Assembly (NCBI GenBank): GCA_019635775.1
Contig: JAHBYU010000003.1
Location: 268,009-332,008, forward strand
DNA length: 64,000 bases
Direction of reading: 5' to 3'
Source: Rhizobiaceae bacterium
GTDB lineage: Bacteria; Pseudomonadota; Alphaproteobacteria; Rhizobiales; Rhizobiaceae
In this document: one piece after another, positions 45,216 to 53,655 of the stretch
Layout: each line of letters begins with the position of its first letter
How positions within the stretch are numbered: the stretch's first letter is position 1
Notes under the pieces: generated by a model
The model's database searches: none
What the model saw: the letters and a program-made list of their open reading frames with translations, nothing else
What the model was told of the DNA's origin: nothing
Program-made: the position numbers and the translations under genes

Positions 45216-46018
45216 CAGTGCGTCTCCATGTACATGCCGCGTCGCGCCCATCTTTCGACGCGCGCGATGATGACGTTGGAGAACAGCGTCAGCAGCAGAT
45301 AGAGCGCGCCGGCTGCAAGGAAGAAGGTGAAGTAGGCCTTGGTCGTGCTGGCCGCGGTCCGCGTCTCCTGGGTCAGTTCGTTGAAGCCGACGATGGCCAG
45401 GAGCGCCGTGTCCTTGGTGGCGATGAGCCAGAGATTGGCGAGGCCCGGGATCGCGAAGGGCAGCATGGCGGGCAGCGTGATGCGCCGCAGCATCAGGCCG
45501 GGCGACATGCCATAGGCGCGCGCCGCCTCGATCTGCCCCTGTGGTATGGCGAGGATCGCGCCCCGGATCACTTCGGTGGAATAGGCGCCCTGCACGATGC
45601 CGAGCACGCAGATGCCCGCGACAAGGCCGTTGATGTCGATTCGCTGGTAGCCGAGCGCCTCCAGCAGGCGGTTGATGAGGTCGGTTCCGGCAAAATAGAG
45701 CAGCAGGATGAGCACAAGCTCGGGAATCGCGCGCACCAGCGTTGTGTAGAGTTCAAGCAGGTCGCGCGTGACCGGGCCGCCATAAAGCTTGCCGAATGCC
45801 CCGCCGATGCCGATCAGGATGCCGATGCTGAAAGCGCCGACCGCGATCAGCACCGAGTTCATCAGGCCGCGCAGGAGATTGCCGCCCCATCCGGGCGGGC
45901 TCAGCGCCAGAAGGTCGAAGGCGCTTGCCTGCGCGAGGTGGATCAGTGCTTCGATGTGCCTGTCCCCGTCATGTTCGGCGCTGCCCCTTTTCGGGTTCTG
46001 AGCGCCGCTTCCCCTCAA
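45215..46018 (-). CDS. Polar amino-acid ABC importer permease (HisQ/ArtQ type)
   Basis: Second channel subunit, up to 267 residues. LMNSVLIAVGAFSIGILIG, LYTTLVRAIPELVLILLLYF (RxxPEL), GAYSTEVIRGAIL and EAA loop EAARAYGMSPGLMLRRITLP. The only non-ATG start giving the full N-terminus is TTG at 46018, which lacks a clear ribosome-binding site; the first in-frame ATG is far inside. An ATG at 45972 in another frame stops after nine codons, so the 5' end may contain a leader or frameshift. Confidence 0.85.
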   Translation of the reverse strand: MRGSGAQNPKRGSAEHDGDRHIEALIHLAQASAFDLLALSPPGWGGNLLRGLMNSVLIAVGAFSIGILIGIGGAFGKLYGGPVTRDLLELYTTLVRAIPELVLILLLYFAGTDLINRLLEALGYQRIDINGLVAGICVLGIVQGAYSTEVIRGAILAIPQGQIEAARAYGMSPGLMLRRITLPAMLPFAIPGLANLWLIATKDTALLAIVGFNELTQETRTAASTTKAYFTFFLAAGALYLLLTLFSNVIIARVERWARRGMYMETH

Positions 46019-46030
46019 GAATGTCGGTCT

Positions 46031-46060
46031 CTGCCGGCCGCGCGCGGACGCGGCCGGCAG
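46031..46060 (-). terminator. Strong hairpin between amino-acid binding-protein and permease genes
   Basis: Perfect 12-bp arms CTGCCGGCCGCG (46031-46042) and CGCGGCCGGCAG (46049-46060) with a 6-nt loop, 10 bp past the binding-protein stop. No T-run follows. Expected to hold back exonucleases or polymerase so that the binding protein is made in excess. Confidence 0.65.
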
Positions 46061-46069
46061 GTTAGAGGC

Positions 46070-46849
46070 TTAGCCTCCGTAGATGTCGAAGGTGAAGTAC
46101 TTCTTGGTGATCTCGTCGTACTTGCCGTTGTCGCGGATCGCCTTGATGGCTGCGTTCAGGCGATCCTTGGTGGCGGTGTCTTCCTTGCGCACGCCGGCAC
46201 CCACGCCGGGTCCAAGGATTTCGAGGTCCTCGGCGACATAGCCCTTGAGGTCACAGCAGGCCTTGCCCTGGTCGGACTGCAGGAAGGCGTCGAGCGCGAT
46301 CGAGTCGGCCTGCGTCGCATCGATGCGGCCCGCGGCCAGATCCTGGTTCGCTTCGTCCTGCGTCTGGTACTCCTTGACTTCCGCCGCTTCGGTAAAGTGC
46401 TTTTTCACATAGTCGGCATGGACCGTGGAGACCTGGACGCCGATAATCTTGCCCTTGAGGCTTTCAGGCGAGGCGTCGAACGTTTCGCCCTTGGGGCCGA
46501 TCACGGCCGTCGGGGTGTTGTAGTACTTGTCTGTGAAATCGATGGACTTCTGGCGCTCGGCAGTGATCGACATGGAATTCATGATGGCGTCGATCTTCTT
46601 GGTCGTCAGGGCGGGGATGAGGCCGTCCCACGGGATCGGCACCAGTTCGCATTCGTATTTGGCCTCGGCGCAGATAGCATTGACGATCTCGACTTCCCAG
46701 CCGGTCCAGTTGCCGGAGGCGTCCGCCTCGTAGAAGGGCGGGTAGGCTTCTGGCGAGAAGCCGACCTTGAGTGGTTCCGCACTTGCCATCGCGACTCCCG
46801 AAGCGGCGATGATCGCCGCCGCGGCTGCAATCTTGAATGTCTTCAGCAT
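46070..46849 (-). CDS. Periplasmic amino-acid-binding protein (HisJ/ArtJ-like)
   Basis: Cluster 3 binding protein, 259 residues. Signal peptide MLKTFKIAAAAAIIAASGVA, cleavage around AMASA-EP. GFSPEAYPPFYEADASGNWT, GWEVEIVNAIC, WDGLIPALTTKKIDAIMNSM and ITAERQKSIDFTDKYY are the conserved binding-site segments; the Asp-rich pocket is as in Lys/Arg/ornithine proteins. A CC pair (ACCDLKG) matches the HisJ-like disulfide region. First of four importer genes after the ATPase; GGGAGA ribosome site. Confidence 0.92.
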   Translation of the reverse strand: MLKTFKIAAAAAIIAASGVAMASAEPLKVGFSPEAYPPFYEADASGNWTGWEVEIVNAICAEAKYECELVPIPWDGLIPALTTKKIDAIMNSMSITAERQKSIDFTDKYYNTPTAVIGPKGETFDASPESLKGKIIGVQVSTVHADYVKKHFTEAAEVKEYQTQDEANQDLAAGRIDATQADSIALDAFLQSDQGKACCDLKGYVAEDLEILGPGVGAGVRKEDTATKDRLNAAIKAIRDNGKYDEITKKYFTFDIYGG

Positions 46850-46897
46850 GCTTTTCTCCCGGTTGTTGTTGGATGTTCCCGATCCGGTTTTCCGGAC

Positions 46898-47713
46898 CTA
46901 ATGTGTGTTGCTCAGGAACTGCTTGAGCCGTTCCGACTTCGGGTCGCCGAAAAGCTGTTCCGGCGGTCCTTCTTCCTCGACAAGCCCGTTGTAGAGGTAG
47001 ACGACGTGCGTCGCGACGTTGCGCGCAAACTTCATCTCATGCGTCACGAGGATCATCGTGCGGCCTTCCTGGGCAAGGTCGCCGATGACCTTCAGCACCT
47101 CGCCGACCAGTTCGGGATCGAGCGCGGAGGTAGGTTCGTCGAACAGCATGACGCGCGGGTCGATCGCCAGCGCGCGCGCGATTGCACCGCGCTGTTGCTG
47201 TCCGCCTGACATGAAGGCCGGATAGACGTCACGCTTTTCGGCGAGGCCCACGCGCGCGAGCAGCCGTTCCGCGGTTTCAATGGCCTCCTCGCGCCGGACG
47301 CCGAGAACATGGATCGGAACCTCGATGACGTTCTCAAGCAGGGTCATGTGGCTCCAGAGATTGAAGCTCTGAAACACCATGCCGAGCCTTGAGCGGATGC
47401 GCTCGATCTGACGCCTGTCCGCTGGTCTTGTGTGGCCGTGGCTGTCGGCCTTGAGCCTGATTTCCTCGCCGTTCACGCGGATCAGGCCGCTTGTCGGGTT
47501 TTCGAGGCAGTTTATGCAGCGAAGCAGGGTCGATTTTCCGGATCCGGAACCACCGATGATCGCGACCACATCGCCATCGCGTGCCGAAAGCGAAACGCCT
47601 TTCAGGACTTCAAGCTGGCCAAATCTCTTGTGCAGGTTTTCAATGTGGATGGCCTCGGCTGCGCCGTCAGGCGATTGCCCTTGCGTCAACGAGGCTGCGG
47701 CATCCTGGGTCAC
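46898..47713 (-). CDS. Polar amino-acid ABC importer ATP-binding protein (HisP/ArtP type)
   Basis: ATPase of 271 residues. IHIENLHKRFGQLEVLKG, Walker A GGSGSGKST, CINCLENPTSG, FQSFNLWSHMT, Walker B VMLFDEPTSALDPE and THEMKFARNVA. The signature reads MSGGQQQRGAIARAL, with Met for Leu and Gly where Val is usual. GTG at 47713 is preferred (GGAGG 9 nt upstream) over ATG 47731. It opens the operon and is divergent from the small exported proteins. Confidence 0.9.
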   Translation of the reverse strand: MTQDAAASLTQGQSPDGAAEAIHIENLHKRFGQLEVLKGVSLSARDGDVVAIIGGSGSGKSTLLRCINCLENPTSGLIRVNGEEIRLKADSHGHTRPADRRQIERIRSRLGMVFQSFNLWSHMTLLENVIEVPIHVLGVRREEAIETAERLLARVGLAEKRDVYPAFMSGGQQQRGAIARALAIDPRVMLFDEPTSALDPELVGEVLKVIGDLAQEGRTMILVTHEMKFARNVATHVVYLYNGLVEEEGPPEQLFGDPKSERLKQFLSNTH

Positions 47714-47912
47714 CGCTCCCGGCCTCCGCATCCACTGTCTTGCGGGACTTGTCTACCCATCACCCGTTTCACAACTCTTGCCCACATATGTCAGGATGGA
47801 CCGGCTTCGTTGCCGCCGTCAACCCGGGAATGCGGCTGGCATGTCGCTGTCGGCTATTGATCGGGAATGGCTGTTGGTGCAGTGTCGGACAGTTGCTCCA
47901 GAAGGGTTTTCA

Positions 47913-48185
47913 ATGAGAATCGTCAAGATGATTGTCGCCGCCGCTATGGTGGCTGGCACATTGGCAGGAACGGCGCCGGCCGAAGCGCACAACAATGCCG
48001 GCGCGTTCATAGGCGGGCTTGTTGCCGGTGCGGTGCTTGGAGGCGCTGCGGCCGCCGCTGCACAGCCCCGGCCCTATCCCTATTACGGCTATCCGCCGCC
48101 GCGCTATTATCCGCCGCCACCCCCGCCGCCCTATGCGTATCCGCCCTATTGCGGCTACTACCCTTACCCGCCCTGCTACAGATAG
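47913..48185 (+). CDS. Small exported Tyr/Pro-rich protein
   Basis: Protein of 90 residues: signal peptide RIVKMIVAAAMVAGTLAGTA with cleavage after APAEA, then a Gly/Ala hydrophobic stretch FIGGLVAGAVLGGAAAAAA (possibly a membrane-inserting glycine-zipper), and a tail of tyrosine and proline (YPYYGYPPPRYY, PPPPPPYAYPPY) ending with three Cys in PYCGYYPYPPCYR (two Cys). Function unknown; such proteins are common in rhizobial envelopes. AGAAGGG site 6 nt before ATG. Confidence 0.72.
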   Translation: MRIVKMIVAAAMVAGTLAGTAPAEAHNNAGAFIGGLVAGAVLGGAAAAAAQPRPYPYYGYPPPRYYPPPPPPPYAYPPYCGYYPYPPCYR

Positions 48186-48244
48186 CGTCCTGCGCAGCGA
48201 TACAACCGTGGGCGACGTGGTCCCGAACAGACGAGTGGCATGAC

Positions 48245-48709
48245 ATGCGCAATCTTGTGAAATTCTCACCGGCTGCCATCGCGGTCGCCTTGGTTCTTTC
48301 GGGACAGTCCCTGGCTCAGGAAGCACCGGCCACGCAGCCTCCGCCTGCGGCCATGCCTGCGCCCCCGACCATGCCCGCCCCCTATGACTGCACTTTGACG
48401 GAGGCTGTTATCTGCAAGGCCGGGGCAACGTGCACACCGGCCAAGACGCTTGGCGAGCTGCCGCTGCCGGCGCGCGTTCTCGTGCATTTCGAGGATCAGG
48501 TGCTTGCCACCGTCGGCCCCAACGGCCTGCCGCACATCAGCAAGATCGCCGACCTGTCGAGTTCGGGCGATATCGTCGTCGCGCAGGGCGTCGATGGAGG
48601 GACCGGCTGGATGCTCCACGCGACGAGCAATGACGACGAGGTTACGTTCGTCGCCGCCTCCGACGACTTCATCCTCAACGCCTTCGGCACCTGCAAGCCG
48701 GTGGAATAG
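48245..48709 (+). CDS. Exported protein of unknown function
   Basis: Protein of 154 residues, not recognised. Signal peptide RNLVKFSPAAIAVALVLSG, cleavage near SLAQEA; a short Pro/Ala/Met linker; then a compact part with four cysteines: PYDCTLTEAVICKAGATCTP and a last Cys near the end (GTCKPVE), which could form two disulfides. ISKIADLSSSGDIVVAQG suggests beta strands. Sixty bp after the Tyr/Pro-rich gene and 87 bp before the dimethylarginine-hydrolase-like gene. Start follows a weak ribosome site. Confidence 0.65.
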   Translation: MRNLVKFSPAAIAVALVLSGQSLAQEAPATQPPPAAMPAPPTMPAPYDCTLTEAVICKAGATCTPAKTLGELPLPARVLVHFEDQVLATVGPNGLPHISKIADLSSSGDIVVAQGVDGGTGWMLHATSNDDEVTFVAASDDFILNAFGTCKPVE

Positions 48710-48796
48710 CAGTTCTGGAGCATCCGGAATGTCCGGGTTGGGGGTAGCGGAACGGACCCGCCGCCGCTATGGCGTTGCCAGAACCGGAGGGATGCA

Positions 48797-49690
48797 ATGA
48801 ACATTCAGATCCAGCGTGCTTACGGCTCGCAATCCATGGCCGCCCCGCTGCGTCGCGTCCTGATGCGCTCGGCTGCGAGCGCCATGCGGCATGCCAAGCC
48901 TGCCGAGTGGCATTATGGTCCGGGTTTCGATCCGGCGCGGGCGGCTGCGCAGCACGCTGCGTTCGCAGATCTTGTTGCCGCCTCCGGCGCGGAGGTGGAA
49001 TGGCTGACGGACGCCGATGACGGACTTGCCGATTCCGTATTCACGCACGATCCTTCGCTGGTGACCGACCACGGTGCAGTCATTCTTTCGATGGGCAAGG
49101 CGCTGCGGAAGCCCGAGCCTGCCTTGCATGAGCAGGCCTATGCCCGGATGGGTGTGCCGATCCTCGGCCGGATCGAGGCGCCCGGACAGGTGGAGGGCGG
49201 AGACTGCGTCTGGGTGGATGCGAAGACGCTGGCGATCGGCCGGGGCGTTCGCACCAACGAGTCCGGCATCCGCCAGATGGCGGCGCTGCTTGCACCCCAT
49301 GGCATCGAGGTACTCGGCTACGACCTGCCGCTCTGGCATGGCGAGGAGGCCTGCCTGCACCTCATGTCGGTGATCAGCCCGCTGGCCGACGACCTGGCGC
49401 TGGTTCATTCACCGCTGCTGCCGGCTGCTTTCTACCAGCTTCTCAAGGCACGCGGCATCACGCTGGTCGAGGGCGACGCGGATGAGTTTCGCGACAGCCT
49501 CGGGCTCAACCTCAATGTGCTCCCGACCGCGCCGCGCGAGGTCATCGCGGTCGCCGGGTTCCCGAAAACGGTCGCTGCGATGGAGGCCGCAGGCTGCCAT
49601 GTGCAGACCTTCGAGGCCGATGCGCTCTGCATAGCGTGCGAGGGCGGACCGACCTGCCTGACCCGCCCGGTATTGAGGGCAGACCGATGA
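48797..49690 (+). CDS. Dimethylarginine dimethylaminohydrolase-like/arginine deiminase superfamily enzyme
   Basis: Amidinotransferase-fold hydrolase of 297 residues. Catalytic set visible: Glu133 in QVEGGDCVW, His188 in CLHLMSVI and Cys287 in EGGPTCLTRP; the Asp in FTHDPSLV also fits. This matches the DDAH/N-dimethylarginine hydrolase group more than arginine deiminase proper (which is ~400 residues). It would give citrulline plus dimethylamine or methylamine from methylarginine (known for DDAH). Its stop overlaps the next gene's ATG (ATGA), so the two act together. Confidence 0.85.
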   Translation: MNIQIQRAYGSQSMAAPLRRVLMRSAASAMRHAKPAEWHYGPGFDPARAAAQHAAFADLVAASGAEVEWLTDADDGLADSVFTHDPSLVTDHGAVILSMGKALRKPEPALHEQAYARMGVPILGRIEAPGQVEGGDCVWVDAKTLAIGRGVRTNESGIRQMAALLAPHGIEVLGYDLPLWHGEEACLHLMSVISPLADDLALVHSPLLPAAFYQLLKARGITLVEGDADEFRDSLGLNLNVLPTAPREVIAVAGFPKTVAAMEAAGCHVQTFEADALCIACEGGPTCLTRPVLRADR

Positions 49691-51258
49691 CACTCGGAGA
49701 GGCGCTCATCAAGCTGCTCGAGTCGCACGGTGTCGACACCGTGTTCGGCATTCCGGGCGTCCATACGGTGGAACTCTATCGCGGCCTCGCCGGCTCGAAG
49801 ATTCGCCATGTCACGCCACGACATGAGCAGGGAGCGGGTTTCATGGCCGATGGCTATGCGCGCGCGTCCGGACGGCCTGGCGTCGCCTTCGTCATCACCG
49901 GCCCCGGTCTGACCAACATCATCACGGCGATGGGACAGGCGCGCGCCGATTCCGTGCCCATGCTGGTGATCTCTGGCGTGAATGCGCGCGACACGCTGGG
50001 CAAGGGCCATGGCTATCTCCACGAACTGCCCGACCAGCTAGGCATGGTGCGCAAGATCGCACTGAAATCGCAGCAGATCGACAAGCCGGAAGACCTGCCA
50101 CAAGCGCTCGCGGATGCCTTCGCAATCTTTGCAGGCGCGCGCCCGGGGCCGGTGCATATCGAGATCCCGCTCGACGTCATGATCGTGCCGGCTGACGGAC
50201 TGTCGCCTCTTCTCGCCAATTTGGCCGCCCCGGAACCGGATGCCGGCAAGGTGGCCGAGGCGGTCGCGCTTGCGCGTGCAGCGAAGCGGCCGCTGATACT
50301 GGCGGGTGGCGGGGCGAAAGCCGCCGGTGAGCCGCTGAGCCATCTGGCCGAGGCGCTGGACGCGCCGGTTGTGCTGACATCCAACGCACGCGGGCTCCTG
50401 CACGGTCACCCGCTCGTCGTACCGGCAAGTCCGAGCCTGAAACCCGTGCGCGAGATGATGGCCGATGCCGACCTGGTCATCGCGGTCGGCACCGAGTTCG
50501 GCCAGACCGACTACGACATGTATGGCGACAAGGGCTTTGTCGTTCCGGAAAACCTCGTGCGCATCGACATTGATGCTGACCAGATCGCGCGTTATCCGGC
50601 CCGGCTGGGGATCAGGGCCGATGCCGCCGCAACGCTGAATGCGATGGTGGCAGGGATAGCCGCGAAGCCTGCCGGCGATGGCGCAGGTCGCGCCTCTTCG
50701 GTGAGGGAACGGGCCCGCGCAATGGTGGACCCGAACCTCGCTCCGCAAATCGCGGTGGTCGAGGCCATACGCGATACGCTGCCTGGCTCGATCATCGTGG
50801 GCGATTCCACCCAGCCGATCTATGCGGCCAATCTCTATTACGACCATGACCGGCCCGCCGGCTGGTTCAACGCCGCTACCGGCTACGGCACGCTGGGCTA
50901 TGGGCCGCCGGCCGCGATAGGCGCGGCCCTCGCATGTCCCGACACGACCGTGGTCTGCCTGTCGGGCGATGGCGGGTTCCAGTTCACCCTGCCGGAACTC
51001 GGCGCTGCCAAGGATGCAGGCGCGCCGGTGATCTTCGTCGTCTGGAACAATCGCGGCTATCGCGAGATCGAGACGTCGATGACCAGTGTTGGCGTCGAAC
51101 CGGTCGGCGTGTCGCCTGCGCCGCCGGATTTCGTGAAGATCGCGGAAGCCTACGGCATTCCGGCCGAGCGGCTGCCGTCAACGGCCGGCCTGCCCGAGGC
51201 GCTGCTGCGGGCAAAGGCGCAGAAGGCTCCCTGTCTCATCGAGATTGCTGTAGACTGA
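49687..51258 (+). CDS. ThDP-dependent decarboxylase, 5-guanidino-2-oxopentanoate decarboxylase-like
   Basis: Acetolactate-synthase-type ThDP enzyme of 523 residues. N-terminal domain VDTVFGIPGVHTVELYRGL and RHEQGAGFMADGYAR with catalytic Glu47; central domain AGGGAKAAGEP; ThDP motif starting LSGDGGFQFTLPEL and ending VVWNNRGY. The GVHTVELYRG opening is that of AruI, which decarboxylates 2-ketoarginine. Translationally coupled to the DDAH-like gene. Other oxo-acid decarboxylases are not excluded. Confidence 0.82.
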   Translation: MTLGEALIKLLESHGVDTVFGIPGVHTVELYRGLAGSKIRHVTPRHEQGAGFMADGYARASGRPGVAFVITGPGLTNIITAMGQARADSVPMLVISGVNARDTLGKGHGYLHELPDQLGMVRKIALKSQQIDKPEDLPQALADAFAIFAGARPGPVHIEIPLDVMIVPADGLSPLLANLAAPEPDAGKVAEAVALARAAKRPLILAGGGAKAAGEPLSHLAEALDAPVVLTSNARGLLHGHPLVVPASPSLKPVREMMADADLVIAVGTEFGQTDYDMYGDKGFVVPENLVRIDIDADQIARYPARLGIRADAAATLNAMVAGIAAKPAGDGAGRASSVRERARAMVDPNLAPQIAVVEAIRDTLPGSIIVGDSTQPIYAANLYYDHDRPAGWFNAATGYGTLGYGPPAAIGAALACPDTTVVCLSGDGGFQFTLPELGAAKDAGAPVIFVVWNNRGYREIETSMTSVGVEPVGVSPAPPDFVKIAEAYGIPAERLPSTAGLPEALLRAKAQKAPCLIEIAVD

Positions 51259-51262
51259 CGGC

Positions 51263-51970
51263 ATGGCCAAGGAGTTTGCAGGCAGGACTGTCGTGGTTAC
51301 GGGCGGCACGGGCGCGCTGGGCGCTGCCGTGGTCGCAAGGCTGATCAAAGAAGGCGCAACCTGCCACGTTCCCACCAGCCATGCGAAAGCGCCTGAAGGC
51401 TTTCCCTTTGCAGGTAACAGGCGGGTAAGGCTCGCCACCGGCGTGGATGTCGGCGATGCCGCCTCGGTTGAGGCGTTCTATGCTGCCATTCCCGATCTCT
51501 GGGCCTCCGTTCATGCTGCGGGAGCCTTCGCCATGTCTCCGGTCGGCGAGGACAACGCAAAGGCGTTTGGCGACATTATGGACGCCAATGCGAGGACCGC
51601 TTTCCTTTGCAGTCATGCCGCCGTCCGTGTCATGCGCGCGTCCGATACGGCGGGCCGCATCGTCAACGTGACCGCGCGGCCGGCGCTCGAGGCGCGCAAG
51701 GGAGCCGGCATGTCGGCCTATGCCGCAAGCAAGGCGGCGGTCGCCGCGCTTACCGTGGCGCTGGCTGAAGAACTGAAGGGCGACGGCATCCTGGTAAACG
51801 CTGTTGCGCCTTCCACGCTCGATACGCCGACCAACCGGCAGGCCATGCCGAAGGCGGACTTCTCGAAATGGGTGAGCCTCGATGCGGCGGCGCAGGCGGT
51901 TCTCGACCTGATCTCACCCCGCAACGAAGTTGTCAGCGGCGCGCTCGTGCCGATTTACGGCCGCGCCTGA
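51263..51970 (+). CDS. Short-chain dehydrogenase with altered active-site Ser
   Basis: Rossmann SDR of 235 residues. Cofactor motif TGGTGALGAAV, then DVGDAAS, HAAGAFAM (NAG-like), and YAASK with catalytic Tyr and Lys. The Ser that precedes Tyr by ~13 residues in classical SDRs is not present: NVTARPALEARKG has Thr/Ala there. That suggests an unusual mechanism or a binding role. It begins 4 bp after the decarboxylase, so is part of the same operon and may act on its aldehyde product (inference). Confidence 0.85.
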   Translation: MAKEFAGRTVVVTGGTGALGAAVVARLIKEGATCHVPTSHAKAPEGFPFAGNRRVRLATGVDVGDAASVEAFYAAIPDLWASVHAAGAFAMSPVGEDNAKAFGDIMDANARTAFLCSHAAVRVMRASDTAGRIVNVTARPALEARKGAGMSAYAASKAAVAALTVALAEELKGDGILVNAVAPSTLDTPTNRQAMPKADFSKWVSLDAAAQAVLDLISPRNEVVSGALVPIYGRA

Positions 51971-52002
51971 ACCCTCTCCGGGTGGGGCGTCGATTTCAAC
52001 CT

Positions 52003-53655
52003 TCACGACGATCCGTGAATATCGACCATCGGCTTGAGCTGGTCCTGGGATGCCGACCAATCGGTCGGGCGCTCGATCATGCGCCGCACCCTGATTGGGT
52101 CGGGACCGCTGTGCAAACGCCTCAGCGTATCGCCGACGATCGCGTCCGAATGCGTGGCGCGCAGGTTATGCCGCACATATTCATGCCAAGTCGGCGTGTG
52201 GTAGGTCTCAACCCATATCTCGGGATTTTCGAGGTCGCGCGCCAGTGTCCATTGCCGGGCTCCGTCGCGCCGGCGGATCCTGCGCCGTTCGGCCATTGCA
52301 TCGAGAAACTCGTGCAGGTCTTCCTCGCGGATCACATATTCGATGGAAATGACGATCGGGCCCGAGCGCGCCTTGAGGTCCAGCGCGACACTGGGTTCGC
52401 GCCAGCGGTTGAGGGGATCCAGGTTGAGCTCGGCATAGCCGGGCAGCTTCAGGAAAATGCCGATTGCCGCGCCGACGACCATGGCAGCGGCCGAGGCGAG
52501 CAATGCTTCCGACGGACCGTAGCTTTCCGCCACCATGCCCCAGATCCAGCTGCCCAGCGCCATGCCGCCGAAGATAGCCATCTGGTAGATGGACATGGCG
52601 CGTCCGACGACCCAGCGCGGCGTCGAAAGCTGCACGGTCACGTTGAACAGCGCAAGCGTCAGGACCCAGGCCGCGCCGCCGATGAGAAGACCGACACAGG
52701 TGAGCCATGCCGTGGTGGACAGTGCCTGTATGCTTGCCGAGATGGCGAAGGCTATGAAGCCAATGCGCGTGATCCATTCATTGGCGATGACGCCGCGCAG
52801 CCGTCCGCCAAGGAATGCGCCGCCGACGGCGCCGACGCCATAGGCGCCGAACAGGATGCCGTAGAGGACAGGTCCGCCCCCGACCAGATCGCGAGCCACG
52901 AGCGGCAGCAGCGCCAGCGTGGAGATCGCCGTCAGGCCAAATACGAAACCGCGCACAAGCACCTTTTCGATGTTTGGCGACATGGCGATGTAGCGAAGCC
53001 CTGCGGAAATCGCGAGGCCCAGCGTTTCGCGCGGCAGCGTGGAGGGAGGCGTCGTCAGCTTCCAGCGCAGGAGTACGGCGATCAGCGCCAGATAGCTCAC
53101 GGCATTGGCAGCGAAGGCCGCCGCCGCTCCCGCCGTGGCGACGATGATGCCGCCGATGGCCGGTCCCACGCTGCGTGTCAGGTTGAAGCTCATCGCGTTG
53201 AGCGCGACGGCCGCCGGCACCTGGCTGCGCGGCACCATGTCGCCGACGGCGGCCTGCCAGGATGGATTCTGCAACGCAGTGCCGCAGCCGATCAGGAAAG
53301 TGAAGGCGAGCAGCACCCAGGGGGTGATCATGCCCGCATAGGCGAGCAACGCCAGGACGCCTGACACCACGAGCATGAAGCACTGGGCGATCAGCATGAT
53401 CGTGCGGCGATTGTAGTTGTCGGCGAGCGCGCCCGAAATAAGCGAGAACAGCATGATCGGCAACGTGGCGGCTGCCTGTACCAGCGCGACAAGGTCTGCC
53501 GAACTGGCGATGGACGTCATCATCCACGCGGCGCCGACGCCCTGGATCAACGTTCCGAGATTGGCGACGAGCGTTGCCAGCCACACATTGCGGAAGATCT
53601 GCGAGCCGAAAGGGTCGAGTGCTCCGGTACGGGTCGGGAGAGGATTGTCTGGCAT
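52003..53655 (-). CDS. MFS exporter (MFS_3/EntS-like) with C-terminal soluble domain
   Basis: Transporter of 550 residues. Twelve helices; conserved WLATLVANLGTLIQGVGAAW, SGALADNYNRRTIML, NPSWQAAVGDMVPR and a mid motif RGFVFGLTAIST. Beyond the last helix, residues ~440-545 form a soluble region (PIVISIEYVIREEDLHEF, WTLARDLENPEIWVETYH) resembling an antibiotic-biosynthesis-monooxygenase-like domain often found in this family. Exports a drug- or siderophore-like compound by similarity. Its first 109 bp lie inside the preceding membrane-protein frame. Confidence 0.88.
   Translation of the reverse strand: MPDNPLPTRTGALDPFGSQIFRNVWLATLVANLGTLIQGVGAAWMMTSIASSADLVALVQAAATLPIMLFSLISGALADNYNRRTIMLIAQCFMLVVSGVLALLAYAGMITPWVLLAFTFLIGCGTALQNPSWQAAVGDMVPRSQVPAAVALNAMSFNLTRSVGPAIGGIIVATAGAAAAFAANAVSYLALIAVLLRWKLTTPPSTLPRETLGLAISAGLRYIAMSPNIEKVLVRGFVFGLTAISTLALLPLVARDLVGGGPVLYGILFGAYGVGAVGGAFLGGRLRGVIANEWITRIGFIAFAISASIQALSTTAWLTCVGLLIGGAAWVLTLALFNVTVQLSTPRWVVGRAMSIYQMAIFGGMALGSWIWGMVAESYGPSEALLASAAAMVVGAAIGIFLKLPGYAELNLDPLNRWREPSVALDLKARSGPIVISIEYVIREEDLHEFLDAMAERRRIRRRDGARQWTLARDLENPEIWVETYHTPTWHEYVRHNLRATHSDAIVGDTLRRLHSGPDPIRVRRMIERPTDWSASQDQLKPMVDIHGSS

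Noticed and set aside
45218-47209. 663-codon plus-strand frame across the amino-acid importer genes
   Set aside because: It crosses several real genes on the other strand and has no recognisable motif.
51868-53364. 498-codon plus-strand frame opposite the MFS exporter
   Set aside because: Shadow of a well-supported transporter gene.
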